From positions 62,001-126,000 of the forward strand of contig NZ_JAUSBV010000004.1 of assembly GCF_030651915.1 (NCBI RefSeq): DNA of 64,000 nucleotides, given 5' to 3'. The notes beneath the pieces are model-generated. The model had not been told where the DNA came from. It saw only the letters and a program-made list of their open reading frames with translations, and searched no databases. Positions 37,901-49,084 of the stretch are shown here, piece by piece. How positions within the stretch are numbered: position 1 is the stretch's first letter; each line of letters starts with the position of its first letter. This DNA is from Parvibaculum sp. (lineage in GTDB: Bacteria > Pseudomonadota > Alphaproteobacteria > Parvibaculales > Parvibaculaceae). The position numbers and the translations under genes are program-made.

Positions 37901-39415
37901 ATGAACCACTCAGTCGCACGATCGCTGACGGCGGGACTGACCCTGACGGCGATGCTGTGCGGACCGGCGCTGGCGCAGACCTTCCAGCAGCCGGCGTTGC
38001 CGGTCCCCGTGATGCCGGGACCGGTGACGGGTGTGCCCAGCGCCGCGCCGGCGCCGGCGCTTACCCTGAGCCAGAACGATCGCCGCCTTCTCGCCGAGCT
38101 GAGCGAAAAAATCGACCGCATGATCGCGGAGGTCGGCGAAGCCCGCGCGCGGACGATGGCGGCATTCGCGGATGGCGGCGCGCAGACCGCGATTGCGGAA
38201 TCTTTCAAGCGGGAAAATGCGCGCATCGTCGGTCCGGTGAAAAGCATCGATGATTCCGCCGCTCTGAACCACCTGCGGGCTTCCGATGCATGGCAGGTGG
38301 CGCGCCCGCCTCGACTGTCCCGAAGCATCGACTACGGTCCGGGCGCCGAAAGGCTCAATGACGAAATGGTGCGGAATATCGCGGAAGTTTTCTACGACCG
38401 GTACATCGCAAGACTGAACGAAACAAAGGACGGCCTCGCCGCGCGGCCGGCAACGATCGCCCAGCAGATCGGCGTGACGCCGCCGTCGATGACCGGGAAA
38501 GTCCGGGACGGCCTCGAAGCCGACCTGAAATATCTGCAGGGCGGACATGACCTCTGGAAGAGCGCCGAAGCGGAACTGAGGGAAACATTTCTGCCGCAAT
38601 ACCAGAAGCGTCTTCTCGACGTTCTCGGGCGCCACGCAAGCTACACCCAGCGCTTCGCGGAGCTGATCGACAGGCGTGAGAACGCCATTTACGACCTGGA
38701 AGTGGATTTCGTCGCCACCCACGCCGAGCGTGAGCGTCAGGTCGCGATTCTGGAAAGCTATCCGCCCGGCAGCGGTCTGGGAAACGACAATATCGCACGC
38801 ATACGCGAACTCGAAGCCGAGATGGAAGTTCTCAACGAGCGCATCAAAGCCGCTGCGATGAACGAGGCAAACGACGCCGAGCGATTTTACAACTGCTCTC
38901 TGTCGCTCGGCACCTGGAGCAACGAACTGGCAGGAAGGCCGCGCGTATCGCCGCCCGTTTCGATTTACTACGCACCACAACACGCCGTCACCCATCTCGG
39001 CGGGCGCGCTTTCTTTCGCGCTTACGAGACGGATGCAATGATGCCGGATCTGAACGAACATCTAAAGATCGACGATCCATGCGGCACGGCGACACCGCCC
39101 GATGAAATTCCGGCGCGGCTTTCACTCGTTGTGCCGCGCTTCGACGCGCCCGAGCCGCCCGAACGGCTCGACGAGGACGATCTCGCGGCGGCGATGCCGA
39201 AATATGTCTTCGAGCCCGTGGACGGCATTCATTTCGGTCATCCCTTCCATGTCGAGGCGCTGTTCGAGGAGGATCGTCCGGGCGACACCTACAGTGTGCG
39301 CATCAACGGCACATATTCGGCCATCGTTCAGCGGACCGAGGAAAATCCGAGACTCTATCGCAGCGCCACGCTGGTCCTGACCCATGCCGGCGTCACCTAT
39401 GGAGGCGGGCGATGA
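37901..39415 (+). CDS. Secreted coiled-coil protein of unknown function
   Basis: 504 residues. Signal peptide residues 1-25 (SLTAGLTLTAMLCGPALAQ). A Pro/Ala-rich linker (about 28-52), then predicted helices and coiled coils (about 55-85, 225-330, for example LEAEMEVLNERIKAAAM), then a beta-rich C-terminal region (about 430-504: HPFHVEALFEEDRPGDTYSV, YRSATLVLTHAGVTY). No family recognised. Starts 21 bp after the OmpA gene and its TGA overlaps the start of the giant gene (ATGA), so the three are one translational unit. Confidence 0.75.
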   Translation: MNHSVARSLTAGLTLTAMLCGPALAQTFQQPALPVPVMPGPVTGVPSAAPAPALTLSQNDRRLLAELSEKIDRMIAEVGEARARTMAAFADGGAQTAIAESFKRENARIVGPVKSIDDSAALNHLRASDAWQVARPPRLSRSIDYGPGAERLNDEMVRNIAEVFYDRYIARLNETKDGLAARPATIAQQIGVTPPSMTGKVRDGLEADLKYLQGGHDLWKSAEAELRETFLPQYQKRLLDVLGRHASYTQRFAELIDRRENAIYDLEVDFVATHAERERQVAILESYPPGSGLGNDNIARIRELEAEMEVLNERIKAAAMNEANDAERFYNCSLSLGTWSNELAGRPRVSPPVSIYYAPQHAVTHLGGRAFFRAYETDAMMPDLNEHLKIDDPCGTATPPDEIPARLSLVVPRFDAPEPPERLDEDDLAAAMPKYVFEPVDGIHFGHPFHVEALFEEDRPGDTYSVRINGTYSAIVQRTEENPRLYRSATLVLTHAGVTYGGGR

Positions 39416-42400
39416 AACTTTTCGGCTTCGACATTCCGCTGCCCGATCTCGGTGCCTTGAAGCTGTCGGCGCTCGGCACGCCGGCGGGCATGGCCGTGGC
39501 CCGTGTCGGCGGCGCGGCGGCGCTGGCCGGGGCGGCCATGCTGGCGATGGGGGCTTTCGGCGACGATGACCCGCCGCCGGTCGAACTCGCCGGGAAATGG
39601 GAGGTCGCCTATCACGACCGCATTCTCGGCCGGGTGCGGGGCAAAGCGACGGTGGCGGACGGCGAAGGCAGCGCCGAAGTCGTGCTGACGCATCCGAAGA
39701 CCAAACAGGAATACACGCTGCGTTCAACCCGCTTCGCCCGTTCGGGCGATACGCTGAATGTGACGCTCGAAGGCCAATGGCCGGGCGCGGAAGGATATGT
39801 CGAGCCGCCACTCGGCGAGGAGCAATCCGTCGGCGCAGGCTCGCCCTATGAATGGCAAGGGCCGGCAAAGATCACGCTGGCCCATGGCGATTCCGAAGAG
39901 ACATTCAAGGTTCTGAAGGACGAGCCCGTCGGCAAGCACAAGGTCGAACTGGAGCTTTACATCGGCGACGAGGCGATGACCGGCGCCTGGAAGCAATGGG
40001 CGAACGCGGTCACGGGCCGCGACGAGGCCGAAGGCGGCCGCATCGCCGATTTCCGCTTTGCGGGCGACGGCACCGGCCGCGCCTACCAGACCGGCATCGA
40101 AACCTGGTATCGCCCGCGCCCGGTCATTCACATCGTGGCGCCGAGCGAGGACCAGCTCGCCATCCGCGAATATCTCGGCGCAAAGTTTCCCTATCCCTGG
40201 AAGGCGGATGGTTCATCGGCCGGCATTCTGATCGATCGCCGCTACCTGCTGGTCGTCGGCGACGAGCTGCCGACCGAGCCCGGCGAAACGGCCGAACTGA
40301 AGTCGCTCGATGCGGATGTCGAATATTTCGTCGAGGCCAAACGCTCGCAATATGGCGACCGCCCGACGGCGCAGCTGATCCTCGACAACGCATTCACACA
40401 TATCCGGCGGAACCTGAAGCAGCAGATGCTGGCCGAGGGCTTCGGCAACGAGGCGCTCCTTCAAGCGACGATGGATGCGATCTACGAGAAGGACTGGATC
40501 CTGATCCGCGCCGAGCTGAAGCGCCCGGCCGAGCCGGGCCGCAAGGGCTTCACGCTGAACGGCGCCGAGGGAAGCTGGGTGTTGCGCTATGGCGACTTCG
40601 TCGCCGATTTCGCGGTGACGCGGCCGGTCGGCGGCGAGACCGAAGGCACCGACCATGTGCTGATGCCTGAGAAAATCTATCTAGAGTTTCGCACGGCGGC
40701 GCCGCTGCTTGCCGATGAGTTGCCGGTTCAGCTCTGGGTCAATGACGACGTGCATGTCTTTGCCGGCAACCGCACGATCATGGCCAAGCGGTTGCCGCGC
40801 ACGAAGGAAGACGACGAGGCGCTGGCCGAACTGCGCGAGGCTGTGCGCTTCGCCGGCGGCGATGTCGAAAACGTCAAGCCGATCCATATTTACCGGACGC
40901 CGCCCATCGGCCTTGTCGACAAGGGACAGGAGGCGTCCGGCGGCGCCATGGACCTGCCGGAGGTCGGCGACGATTGGCGCGTGACGGTGAAGGACGGCGA
41001 CACGATCCGCGGCGTCAGCATCGCCACCGACATTTTGCGCACCGAGCCGTTCCACGCCCAGGCAATGGTCGTCAATTCGCCGGCCGAGATTGTGCGGCAC
41101 ACGACGCCGGGCCTCGGCGCGGCGCAGAACCTGACATGGACGCGCGCCGTGATGGAAGCGGCACGTTGCACCGGAGCGCCGATCGACACGCCTGTCGATT
41201 TCGATGCGCTGGCCCGGCGCAAGGCGACAACATTCAAAAGCAAGGTCTATCTCGCAGACGCGGCAAAGCGCGCCACGGGCAAGGAGCTTCTTGGCGCGAT
41301 CCCCGGTGAGGGGTGGCTTGAGGGCAGCGCCCGGCTCGGCCGCGACGCCGCCGCCGGCGTCATCCAGAGCCCGACCGCCTTCAGCGGCGGCGAAACCTAT
41401 TCGCTCGACATGCTGGTCGGCGATCACGCCGCCATGCTGATCCTGCGCGAAGCCTTCATCGAAATGATGACGCGCCAGATCGAGGAAGTCAGCGCAATCC
41501 GCTCGGACGCCGCCATATACGGGTTCCGCGCCAGCGCCGAAATCCCCTCGTCCTATGCGCCGAACCATCCCTTCTCGACGATCGACGTCAAAGCGCCGAA
41601 CGGCAAGACCGTCTCCTTCAGCTTCAGCTATGCAAGCGACGATCTGCTGAAACAGGAACTCGGCCTCGACGCGGCCGCCGCCGAGGCATGGCGCCTCGAC
41701 GCGACGCGGCAGATGCTGCGCGAATATCTGGCCTCGCTGCGCGCCGCGCTTGGCGTGGCGCAGGGGATCAAGACCTGCGGCGAGCACCAGAAACTGGTCG
41801 AGCTGACCGGGCGCGGCTTTGCCGCCGTCAATCGCTATGCGCGCAGCCGGTTGATGACCGCGCAATCCATTCGCGGCGAACGCGACGATGCCTGGAAGGC
41901 CGACCGCGTGGCGCGGGCCTGGATGGCGGGCGTGCCGGTCTTTGCCGAGGCGCTGGCCGATCAGCAATCGCTTTCGGCGCAGGACACGAAAGTCCTCGTT
42001 ATTGCCGTGACCATCGGCACATCGGCCGCGGCGGCGGGCGGCGGTCTCCTCGGCTGGGCAGTCGCTTACGAAGCGCTTTTCTTCAGCACCGTGGCGACGA
42101 TGGCCGATGTCGCCAATGCCGCCCATGTGCTCTACACCGAGATCGGCCACAAGCTGAACACCACGGCGGAAGTCCGCTTCGCGCGCGGCGCCCATGCCGT
42201 ACTCGGCGATGCGCGTCTCGAACAGGCGCTCGCCGAAGACCGCCATTGGGCGGAAATTTCGGCCGGGCTCTATCTCGACGTGCTGCCGAGCGTCGCTTTC
42301 AACTCGGGCGCCGATTTCCTCAAGGGGTTGAAGGATATTGGCGGGACTTCGGCGGCCGTCTATCGCGGCGGCAAGCGCCTTGTCTCGCAGGCACGCTCCA

Positions 42401-44694
42401 TCGAACGCGGGCGCAAACTGCTGGGCGAAGTGAGCATCGGCACCGGCGTCGGCCAGGCCGCGCCGCCGAAACTGGTGCAGCTCGAACCACCGAAAGTTCC
42501 GGCCGAGGATTTTGCGAAGAACTTTCCCGACGGCAAGGATGTGCAGCGCGCCTCGAACCTTGAACTCGACGATCTGATCGATCCGGCCAATCCCGGCAAG
42601 CTGCCGGATATCGAAGACCTGACCAAGACGCAGGCCACGCCGCCATCGCAGCCGCGCGGGCCGCCGGACCCTGCGACCGGCAGCGGCGACGACACAGTTC
42701 GACTGGGCACACCGGCCACGCCCGCGCCGCGCAGCACCAGCGCCGACGACACGATCCGCGTCGGCCAGCCCGGCGATGGCGCATCGCCGGCCACGGGCGC
42801 CGAGCCTCAGCGGCTTCCAGAAGCCGAGGCCGCCAGCGCCAACGCCGATCAACTCGACCGTCTGCGCCGCGATGCCGACGCCGCCTATGAACGCTCGCAG
42901 CAGCTTGCGCAGGAAGCTTTCGCGCAGAACCGCGCGATCGATGCCGCGGAAGGCAACGAACTTCTGAAGGGTGCCCACACGGCGGCGGCACAGGAGGTTG
43001 TGGAAACCGCGGTCGATCAGGCGCGCCGCGCCGGCCTGACCGAATCCGAAATTCACGCGATCATTTCAAAATACGATGTGACGAGCGGGCGCGGCGACCT
43101 GATGCGCTTTGCGCTGGTCGACGAGTTGCAGCGCGTGTCCGTCCAGCGTCTCGGTTATGAACTGGTCGACGAATTCTACGCGCTGGACGTGATGGAGCTG
43201 GTAACGCGGAGCTATACCGGCGCAGCGACACCGGCGGATCTCGCGCGGCTGAAAGTCTGGATCGACCGCGCCGCCGATGCCGGCGAGGATTTCTTCTCGC
43301 GTCTTCAGCGGCAGGGCACCTATACCGATCTCGACGGCTTCGAGCATCTTGCCGATGCCGACGGCATTGCCAGCTTGCGGAAGCTCGCCGCCGACAACGA
43401 CCTGCTGCCGATGGGCCTGCTCGAAACCCAGGCGCTGACGGCGAGCGAGCGGCTGGCCGAAAGCTCGATCGGCAAGGTCCGCAACCTGCCCGAGCCGCAG
43501 CGCGTCGACGTGGCCAACGCGATCTTCGATGCGCGCCGCCTCGCCGCCGAGGCGGGCCTCAAGGCGCTTGACGCGACCGAGAAAGCGGCGCTGCGCATCG
43601 CCGACGGGGTCGTCGGCGATGCCGGCGGTGTGCCGGCCTGGGCACGCGGCCTCGACAGGACGTCCTACGAAAAGATCGCGCATCTGGGCGGCCGGGCGGA
43701 TTTTCAGAAACTGATCGAAGCCGATCCGTCGATCCTGCGCCAGGCCGCTGCCGACCCCGATGTTCGCGCGGTGATCGAATTGCAGCCCTATCGCGATCCG
43801 GCCGAATTCCAGAAGGCGCTGGCCAACGAACGCAAACGCGTCAAGCGCCCGCTGCCCGGCGCCTTCGACGAGGCGGCCGAGGACCACTGGCTGCCCAAAC
43901 AGGTGATGAAGGACGGCAAGGAGCAACCGGTCGCCTTCAGGCATGAAGTCCTGGAAGGCGACGGCAAGAAATTCAGCACCGACAAGTTCCTCAATGGCGG
44001 CGACGACGTCGCCGTCGTCGAGCGCGAGCTCGGCCTTGCCGAGCTGCCGGAATTTGCCGGTTCGAAACAGATGACCTGGTCCTATATGGAAGCCAAGCTG
44101 CTGCCGGACTTCTTCGACAATGTCAAAGTGCCGATGATCGGCGAGCGCGGAACAAGTTCGGCGGCGATGCTCAACATGCGCGCCTTCCACAATCTCGACA
44201 TCCCCTATGGCGACCCGTCGCTGAAGCTGATCAAGATGTCGAATGTCGAGAATGCCAATACCAGCGTTCAGATCGCCTGGATGAAACGCGTCTATGGCGC
44301 CGACTGGACCAAATATCTGCCCAACACCCATTCGGTGCGCTATGCCGAGTCGGCGCTCAACCAGGCCGGCTTCCGCATCAAGGAAGTGAGGCTGGGCGGC
44401 GAACGGCCGCTGCGGATGAATGCGCGCGGCATGGTGGAAGGCAATTTCTTCAAGGCCAAGGAATCGCCGATGGAGTTCCTCGCCCGCTATGGCGTCTCGC
44501 CCAATGAGGCGATCGAGACCGGCCACGATATCTATATCGTCGTCGAGCCCTTCGGCGCCGCGGCGCCGCGCTCCGCATCGGCCGCACCCTTGCGCCGGAA
44601 GCGGCGGGCCCTGTCCGGCTGGCGCCCGGCGCGCCGCCGGGGACCGGTCAGGGCCGCTGACGCTATGCCCGGACGATCACAGGCAGCTCGGTGA
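39412..44694 (+). CDS. Giant 1760-residue multidomain protein of unknown function
   Basis: ATG overlaps the preceding stop (ATGA). Visible parts: short N-terminus with a hydrophobic helix (about 24-47), strand-rich region (about 55-430), mixed region to about 850, two hydrophobic helices (about 861-900: VLVIAVTIGTSAAAAGGGLL, then AYEALFFSTVATM), a Pro-rich linker (about 1075-1130) with a repeated DDT(V/I)R(L/V)G (Thr1095, Thr1114), coiled coil (about 1133-1200), helical region, and a C-terminal region (about 1463-1715) that looks like a separate folded domain, ending in an Arg/Ala-rich tail of 45 residues. Layout recalls large exported effectors or polymorphic toxins, but I recognise no toxin motif and see no immunity gene. 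Its 3' end overlaps the P450 gene by 32 bp antisense. Confidence 0.8.
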   Translation: MKLFGFDIPLPDLGALKLSALGTPAGMAVARVGGAAALAGAAMLAMGAFGDDDPPPVELAGKWEVAYHDRILGRVRGKATVADGEGSAEVVLTHPKTKQEYTLRSTRFARSGDTLNVTLEGQWPGAEGYVEPPLGEEQSVGAGSPYEWQGPAKITLAHGDSEETFKVLKDEPVGKHKVELELYIGDEAMTGAWKQWANAVTGRDEAEGGRIADFRFAGDGTGRAYQTGIETWYRPRPVIHIVAPSEDQLAIREYLGAKFPYPWKADGSSAGILIDRRYLLVVGDELPTEPGETAELKSLDADVEYFVEAKRSQYGDRPTAQLILDNAFTHIRRNLKQQMLAEGFGNEALLQATMDAIYEKDWILIRAELKRPAEPGRKGFTLNGAEGSWVLRYGDFVADFAVTRPVGGETEGTDHVLMPEKIYLEFRTAAPLLADELPVQLWVNDDVHVFAGNRTIMAKRLPRTKEDDEALAELREAVRFAGGDVENVKPIHIYRTPPIGLVDKGQEASGGAMDLPEVGDDWRVTVKDGDTIRGVSIATDILRTEPFHAQAMVVNSPAEIVRHTTPGLGAAQNLTWTRAVMEAARCTGAPIDTPVDFDALARRKATTFKSKVYLADAAKRATGKELLGAIPGEGWLEGSARLGRDAAAGVIQSPTAFSGGETYSLDMLVGDHAAMLILREAFIEMMTRQIEEVSAIRSDAAIYGFRASAEIPSSYAPNHPFSTIDVKAPNGKTVSFSFSYASDDLLKQELGLDAAAAEAWRLDATRQMLREYLASLRAALGVAQGIKTCGEHQKLVELTGRGFAAVNRYARSRLMTAQSIRGERDDAWKADRVARAWMAGVPVFAEALADQQSLSAQDTKVLVIAVTIGTSAAAAGGGLLGWAVAYEALFFSTVATMADVANAAHVLYTEIGHKLNTTAEVRFARGAHAVLGDARLEQALAEDRHWAEISAGLYLDVLPSVAFNSGADFLKGLKDIGGTSAAVYRGGKRLVSQARSIERGRKLLGEVSIGTGVGQAAPPKLVQLEPPKVPAEDFAKNFPDGKDVQRASNLELDDLIDPANPGKLPDIEDLTKTQATPPSQPRGPPDPATGSGDDTVRLGTPATPAPRSTSADDTIRVGQPGDGASPATGAEPQRLPEAEAASANADQLDRLRRDADAAYERSQQLAQEAFAQNRAIDAAEGNELLKGAHTAAAQEVVETAVDQARRAGLTESEIHAIISKYDVTSGRGDLMRFALVDELQRVSVQRLGYELVDEFYALDVMELVTRSYTGAATPADLARLKVWIDRAADAGEDFFSRLQRQGTYTDLDGFEHLADADGIASLRKLAADNDLLPMGLLETQALTASERLAESSIGKVRNLPEPQRVDVANAIFDARRLAAEAGLKALDATEKAALRIADGVVGDAGGVPAWARGLDRTSYEKIAHLGGRADFQKLIEADPSILRQAAADPDVRAVIELQPYRDPAEFQKALANERKRVKRPLPGAFDEAAEDHWLPKQVMKDGKEQPVAFRHEVLEGDGKKFSTDKFLNGGDDVAVVERELGLAELPEFAGSKQMTWSYMEAKLLPDFFDNVKVPMIGERGTSSAAMLNMRAFHNLDIPYGDPSLKLIKMSNVENANTSVQIAWMKRVYGADWTKYLPNTHSVRYAESALNQAGFRIKEVRLGGERPLRMNARGMVEGNFFKAKESPMEFLARYGVSPNEAIETGHDIYIVVEPFGAAAPRSASAAPLRRKRRALSGWRPARRRGPVRAADAMPGRSQAAR

Positions 44695-45982
44695 TGCCGC
44701 GAATGAAGTTGGAGCGCAGATATTTCGGTTCGCCGACAACTTCGACTTTCTTGAAGCGCTTCAGGATCTCTTCCCAGAGCACGCGCAGCTGCATTTCGCC
44801 GACACGATTGCCGATGCAGCGGTGAATGCCGAAACCGAAGGAAAGATGGTGCCGCGCGCCTTCGCGGTCGATCAGGAACTCGTTGGCGCGCTCGATCTTG
44901 CTGTCGTCGCGGTTGCCCGAGACATACCACATGGCGACCTTGTCCCATTTCTTGATCTGCTTGCCGCCGAGCTCGGTATCTTCCAGCGCCGTGCGGCACA
45001 TATGGGCGACCGGGCTCTGCCAGCGGATGATTTCGGAGACCATGTTGGGGATGATGTCCGGGTCCTGCTGCAGCTTGCGGTATTCATCCGGAAACTGATT
45101 GAGCGCCAGCACGCCGCCGGTGATCGAATTGCGCGTCGTGTCGTTGCCGCCGACGATCAGCAGCAGCATGTTGCCGAGATATTCGTTGGGCGACATGTTC
45201 TTGGTCGACTCGCCATGCGCCAGCAGCGAAATCAGGTCCGAGCCCGGATTGGCCAGCCGGTCCTTCCAGACGCCGTCGAAATATTCCCAGCAGCTCCACA
45301 GCTCCTTGAAGGCATCTTCCGGCGTCTCGAAATATTCGGGGTCGCCGATCCGCTCGACCGTGTCGGACCAGTGGATGAGTTTGTGGCGGTCTTCCTGCGG
45401 CACGTTGAAAAGCGTCGCCAGCGTGCGGCCGGTCAGCTCGACCGAGACCTGGCGCACCCAGTTGAATTCCTCGCCGCGCGGCAGCTCGTCGAGAATGAGC
45501 CCGGCGCGTTCGCGGATCAGCGGTTCGAGAGCGGCGAGGTTCTGTGGCGTGAACATCGGCTGCACGACCTTGCGCTGCTCATCATGCTTGGGCGGATCTT
45601 CCATGATGAACATCGGCAGATGGGTCAAGGGATCGGGCTCGCCCTCGACGCGCAGGCCGCCAAGGCGGATGCCGCCATTGCGGATGTCGGAGGAGAAAAT
45701 CTTGTGGTTGGTGTCGACATGCATGATGTCTTCGTATTTCGTCACCGACCAGTAGCGGCCGTAAGGCCCGGTCTCGTTCAGATGAACGGGGTCTTCCTGC
45801 CGCAGCCGTTCGAAATAAGGCAAGGTCTTGTTGGCGGCAAAGAGATCGTCATGGGCGGGATCGAGCTCGGCGAGCGGGATCGACCAGGGATCGCGTTCGA
45901 CATCGATCTTCCATTTGGCCGCCATGTCGGCGTTCTTGCGCGTGTAGTCCCGGCCGGTGGTTCCTGCATCCGCTTCGCTCAT
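44663..45982 (-). CDS. Cytochrome P450, CYP153-like alkane/terpene hydroxylase
   Basis: 439 residues from ATG 45982 (AGGGAGAG upstream; the longer frame is non-coding). P450 landmarks: I-helix LLLIVGGNDTTRNS, K-helix EIIRWQSPVAHMCR (ExxR), and the heme loop HHLSFGFGIHRCIGNRVGE with ligand Cys389. The N-terminal text (DPWSIPLAELDPAHDDLF) and overall pattern are those of CYP153, which terminally hydroxylates alkanes and also hydroxylates or epoxidises terpenes and alkenes. Needs ferredoxin and reductase, not in the window. TetR gene lies 71 bp upstream on the same strand. Confidence 0.9.
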   Translation of the reverse strand: MSEADAGTTGRDYTRKNADMAAKWKIDVERDPWSIPLAELDPAHDDLFAANKTLPYFERLRQEDPVHLNETGPYGRYWSVTKYEDIMHVDTNHKIFSSDIRNGGIRLGGLRVEGEPDPLTHLPMFIMEDPPKHDEQRKVVQPMFTPQNLAALEPLIRERAGLILDELPRGEEFNWVRQVSVELTGRTLATLFNVPQEDRHKLIHWSDTVERIGDPEYFETPEDAFKELWSCWEYFDGVWKDRLANPGSDLISLLAHGESTKNMSPNEYLGNMLLLIVGGNDTTRNSITGGVLALNQFPDEYRKLQQDPDIIPNMVSEIIRWQSPVAHMCRTALEDTELGGKQIKKWDKVAMWYVSGNRDDSKIERANEFLIDREGARHHLSFGFGIHRCIGNRVGEMQLRVLWEEILKRFKKVEVVGEPKYLRSNFIRGITELPVIVRA

Positions 45983-46053
45983 GGGCTCTCTCCCTGAATT
46001 TTCCGCCTTTCTTTTACATCTAGTGCGCGGAAAAGGGGAATCGAGCCCCGACG

Positions 46054-46752
46054 TCAGGATCGGGGGAAAGCCGCCACTTCCGCTTTCACGGCCTCGACGC
46101 TGCGTCCACCCGCCAGAACGCCGCGCGTGAGCAGGGTTGCGACTTCTGCGGCAGTCGCGGCAATACGGCCGCGGTCGTGGCGTTCGGCCCAAGTGACCGA
46201 ATATTCGGTGGCGGCCAGCAGCGCCTGCGCGGCGGTGGTGGCGTCGCAAGGCGCGAACTCGCCCTTTGCCATGCCCTCTTTCAGCCGCGCCACGAGCCAG
46301 GACACGAGCTTCTTGCGCTGCCGCGCATAGGCTTTCATCCGCGCATCGCCGAGATCGCCGTGATTGAGAAGCCAGGTGCAGTCGTAGGACGCCGCGCAGA
46401 GCAGCTCGATGTCGGCGCGCAGATAGAGAAAGAGCCGCGCCGCTTCCGAAAGCGGCGCCATGCCGAGCTTCTTCTGTGTCGCCAGCGCCGGACCGAGCAC
46501 GTCCTCGATCATCGCATAGACGATCTCGTCCTTGGACGTGAAGTAATAGTAGAGCGAGGCCTTTTTCAGCCCCGCATCGGCGGCGATTTCGCGCACCGAG
46601 GCGCCGGCAATGCCATGCAGGCGGAAAAGCTTCGCGGCGGCCGCAATGATGTCGGCGCGGGCATCGGCGGAAGCGGGCGCGGCGCTGGCACGCGGACGCC
46701 CGACGGCGCGGCCCCGCGACGCAGGCCCGGATTTGTCATCGCTTTTTGCCAC
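46054..46752 (-). CDS. TetR-family transcriptional regulator
   Basis: 232 residues from GTG 46752 (GGAAATCGAC upstream); the frame extends further but the extra N-terminus is not TetR-like. HTH at about residues 30-75: ADIIAAAAKLFRLHGIAGASVREIAADAGLKKASLYYYFTSKDEI, the standard TetR signature (shown here by its parts). The ligand domain follows and includes LFLYLRADIELLCAA. It lies between the P450 and the divergent fadJ-type gene; likely a repressor of both, with an inverted repeat at 46803-46820 as candidate operator. Confidence 0.88.
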   Translation of the reverse strand: MAKSDDKSGPASRGRAVGRPRASAAPASADARADIIAAAAKLFRLHGIAGASVREIAADAGLKKASLYYYFTSKDEIVYAMIEDVLGPALATQKKLGMAPLSEAARLFLYLRADIELLCAASYDCTWLLNHGDLGDARMKAYARQRKKLVSWLVARLKEGMAKGEFAPCDATTAAQALLAATEYSVTWAERHDRGRIAATAAEVATLLTRGVLAGGRSVEAVKAEVAAFPRS

Positions 46753-46802
46753 CGTCGATTTCCATGTCGGTTTCCGCCTGCCGAAGCGGGGCGCAAGATA
46801 GC

Positions 46803-46820
46803 ACAGGCGGCAGCGCCTGT
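46803..46820. promoter_or_regulatory. Candidate TetR operator (7-bp arms, 4-nt gap)
   Basis: ACAGGCG, GCAG, CGCCTGT: a perfect inverted repeat of TetR-operator size, 50 bp before the TetR start in the divergent region. Confidence 0.45.
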
Positions 46821-46844
46821 TCAGCACCTGACCGGCCTCCATCA

Positions 46845-46858
46845 ACCCTGCACAGGGT
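46845..46858. promoter_or_regulatory. Second inverted repeat ACCCTG-CA-CAGGGT
   Basis: 6-bp arms separated by two bases, 39 bp upstream of the TATAAT of the fadJ promoter. May be another regulator site; different in sequence from the first repeat. Confidence 0.3.
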
Positions 46859-46896
46859 GCGCTTGCCCCGGCGCTGGCGCGGGCGGCCCCCGTCGC

Positions 46897-46902
46897 TATA
46901 AT
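46897..46902 (+). promoter_or_regulatory. TATAAT -10 element of the fadJ-type gene
   Basis: A perfect TATAAT 45 bp before the ATG; the -35 (CTGGCG at 17-bp spacing, 46874-46879) is weak, which suits a regulated promoter. Confidence 0.5.
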
Positions 46903-46946
46903 CCCGCGCAACCAATAGCCATAAAAGCCGCAAGGGAGGCCCCTCC

Positions 46947-49025
<2,079 letters not shown>

Positions 49026-49084
49026 GAAGGAAAAAGGGGCGGCGGCCAACGCCGCCCCGACATGTTTTCGGGAGGAACACGCCT

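Noticed and set aside
40681-43056. 791-residue open frame antisense to the giant gene
   Set aside because: The plus-strand gene is coupled by ATGA to the preceding gene and has sensible composition; the antisense frame has no start context and shows the Arg/Gly/Ala bias of a shadow.
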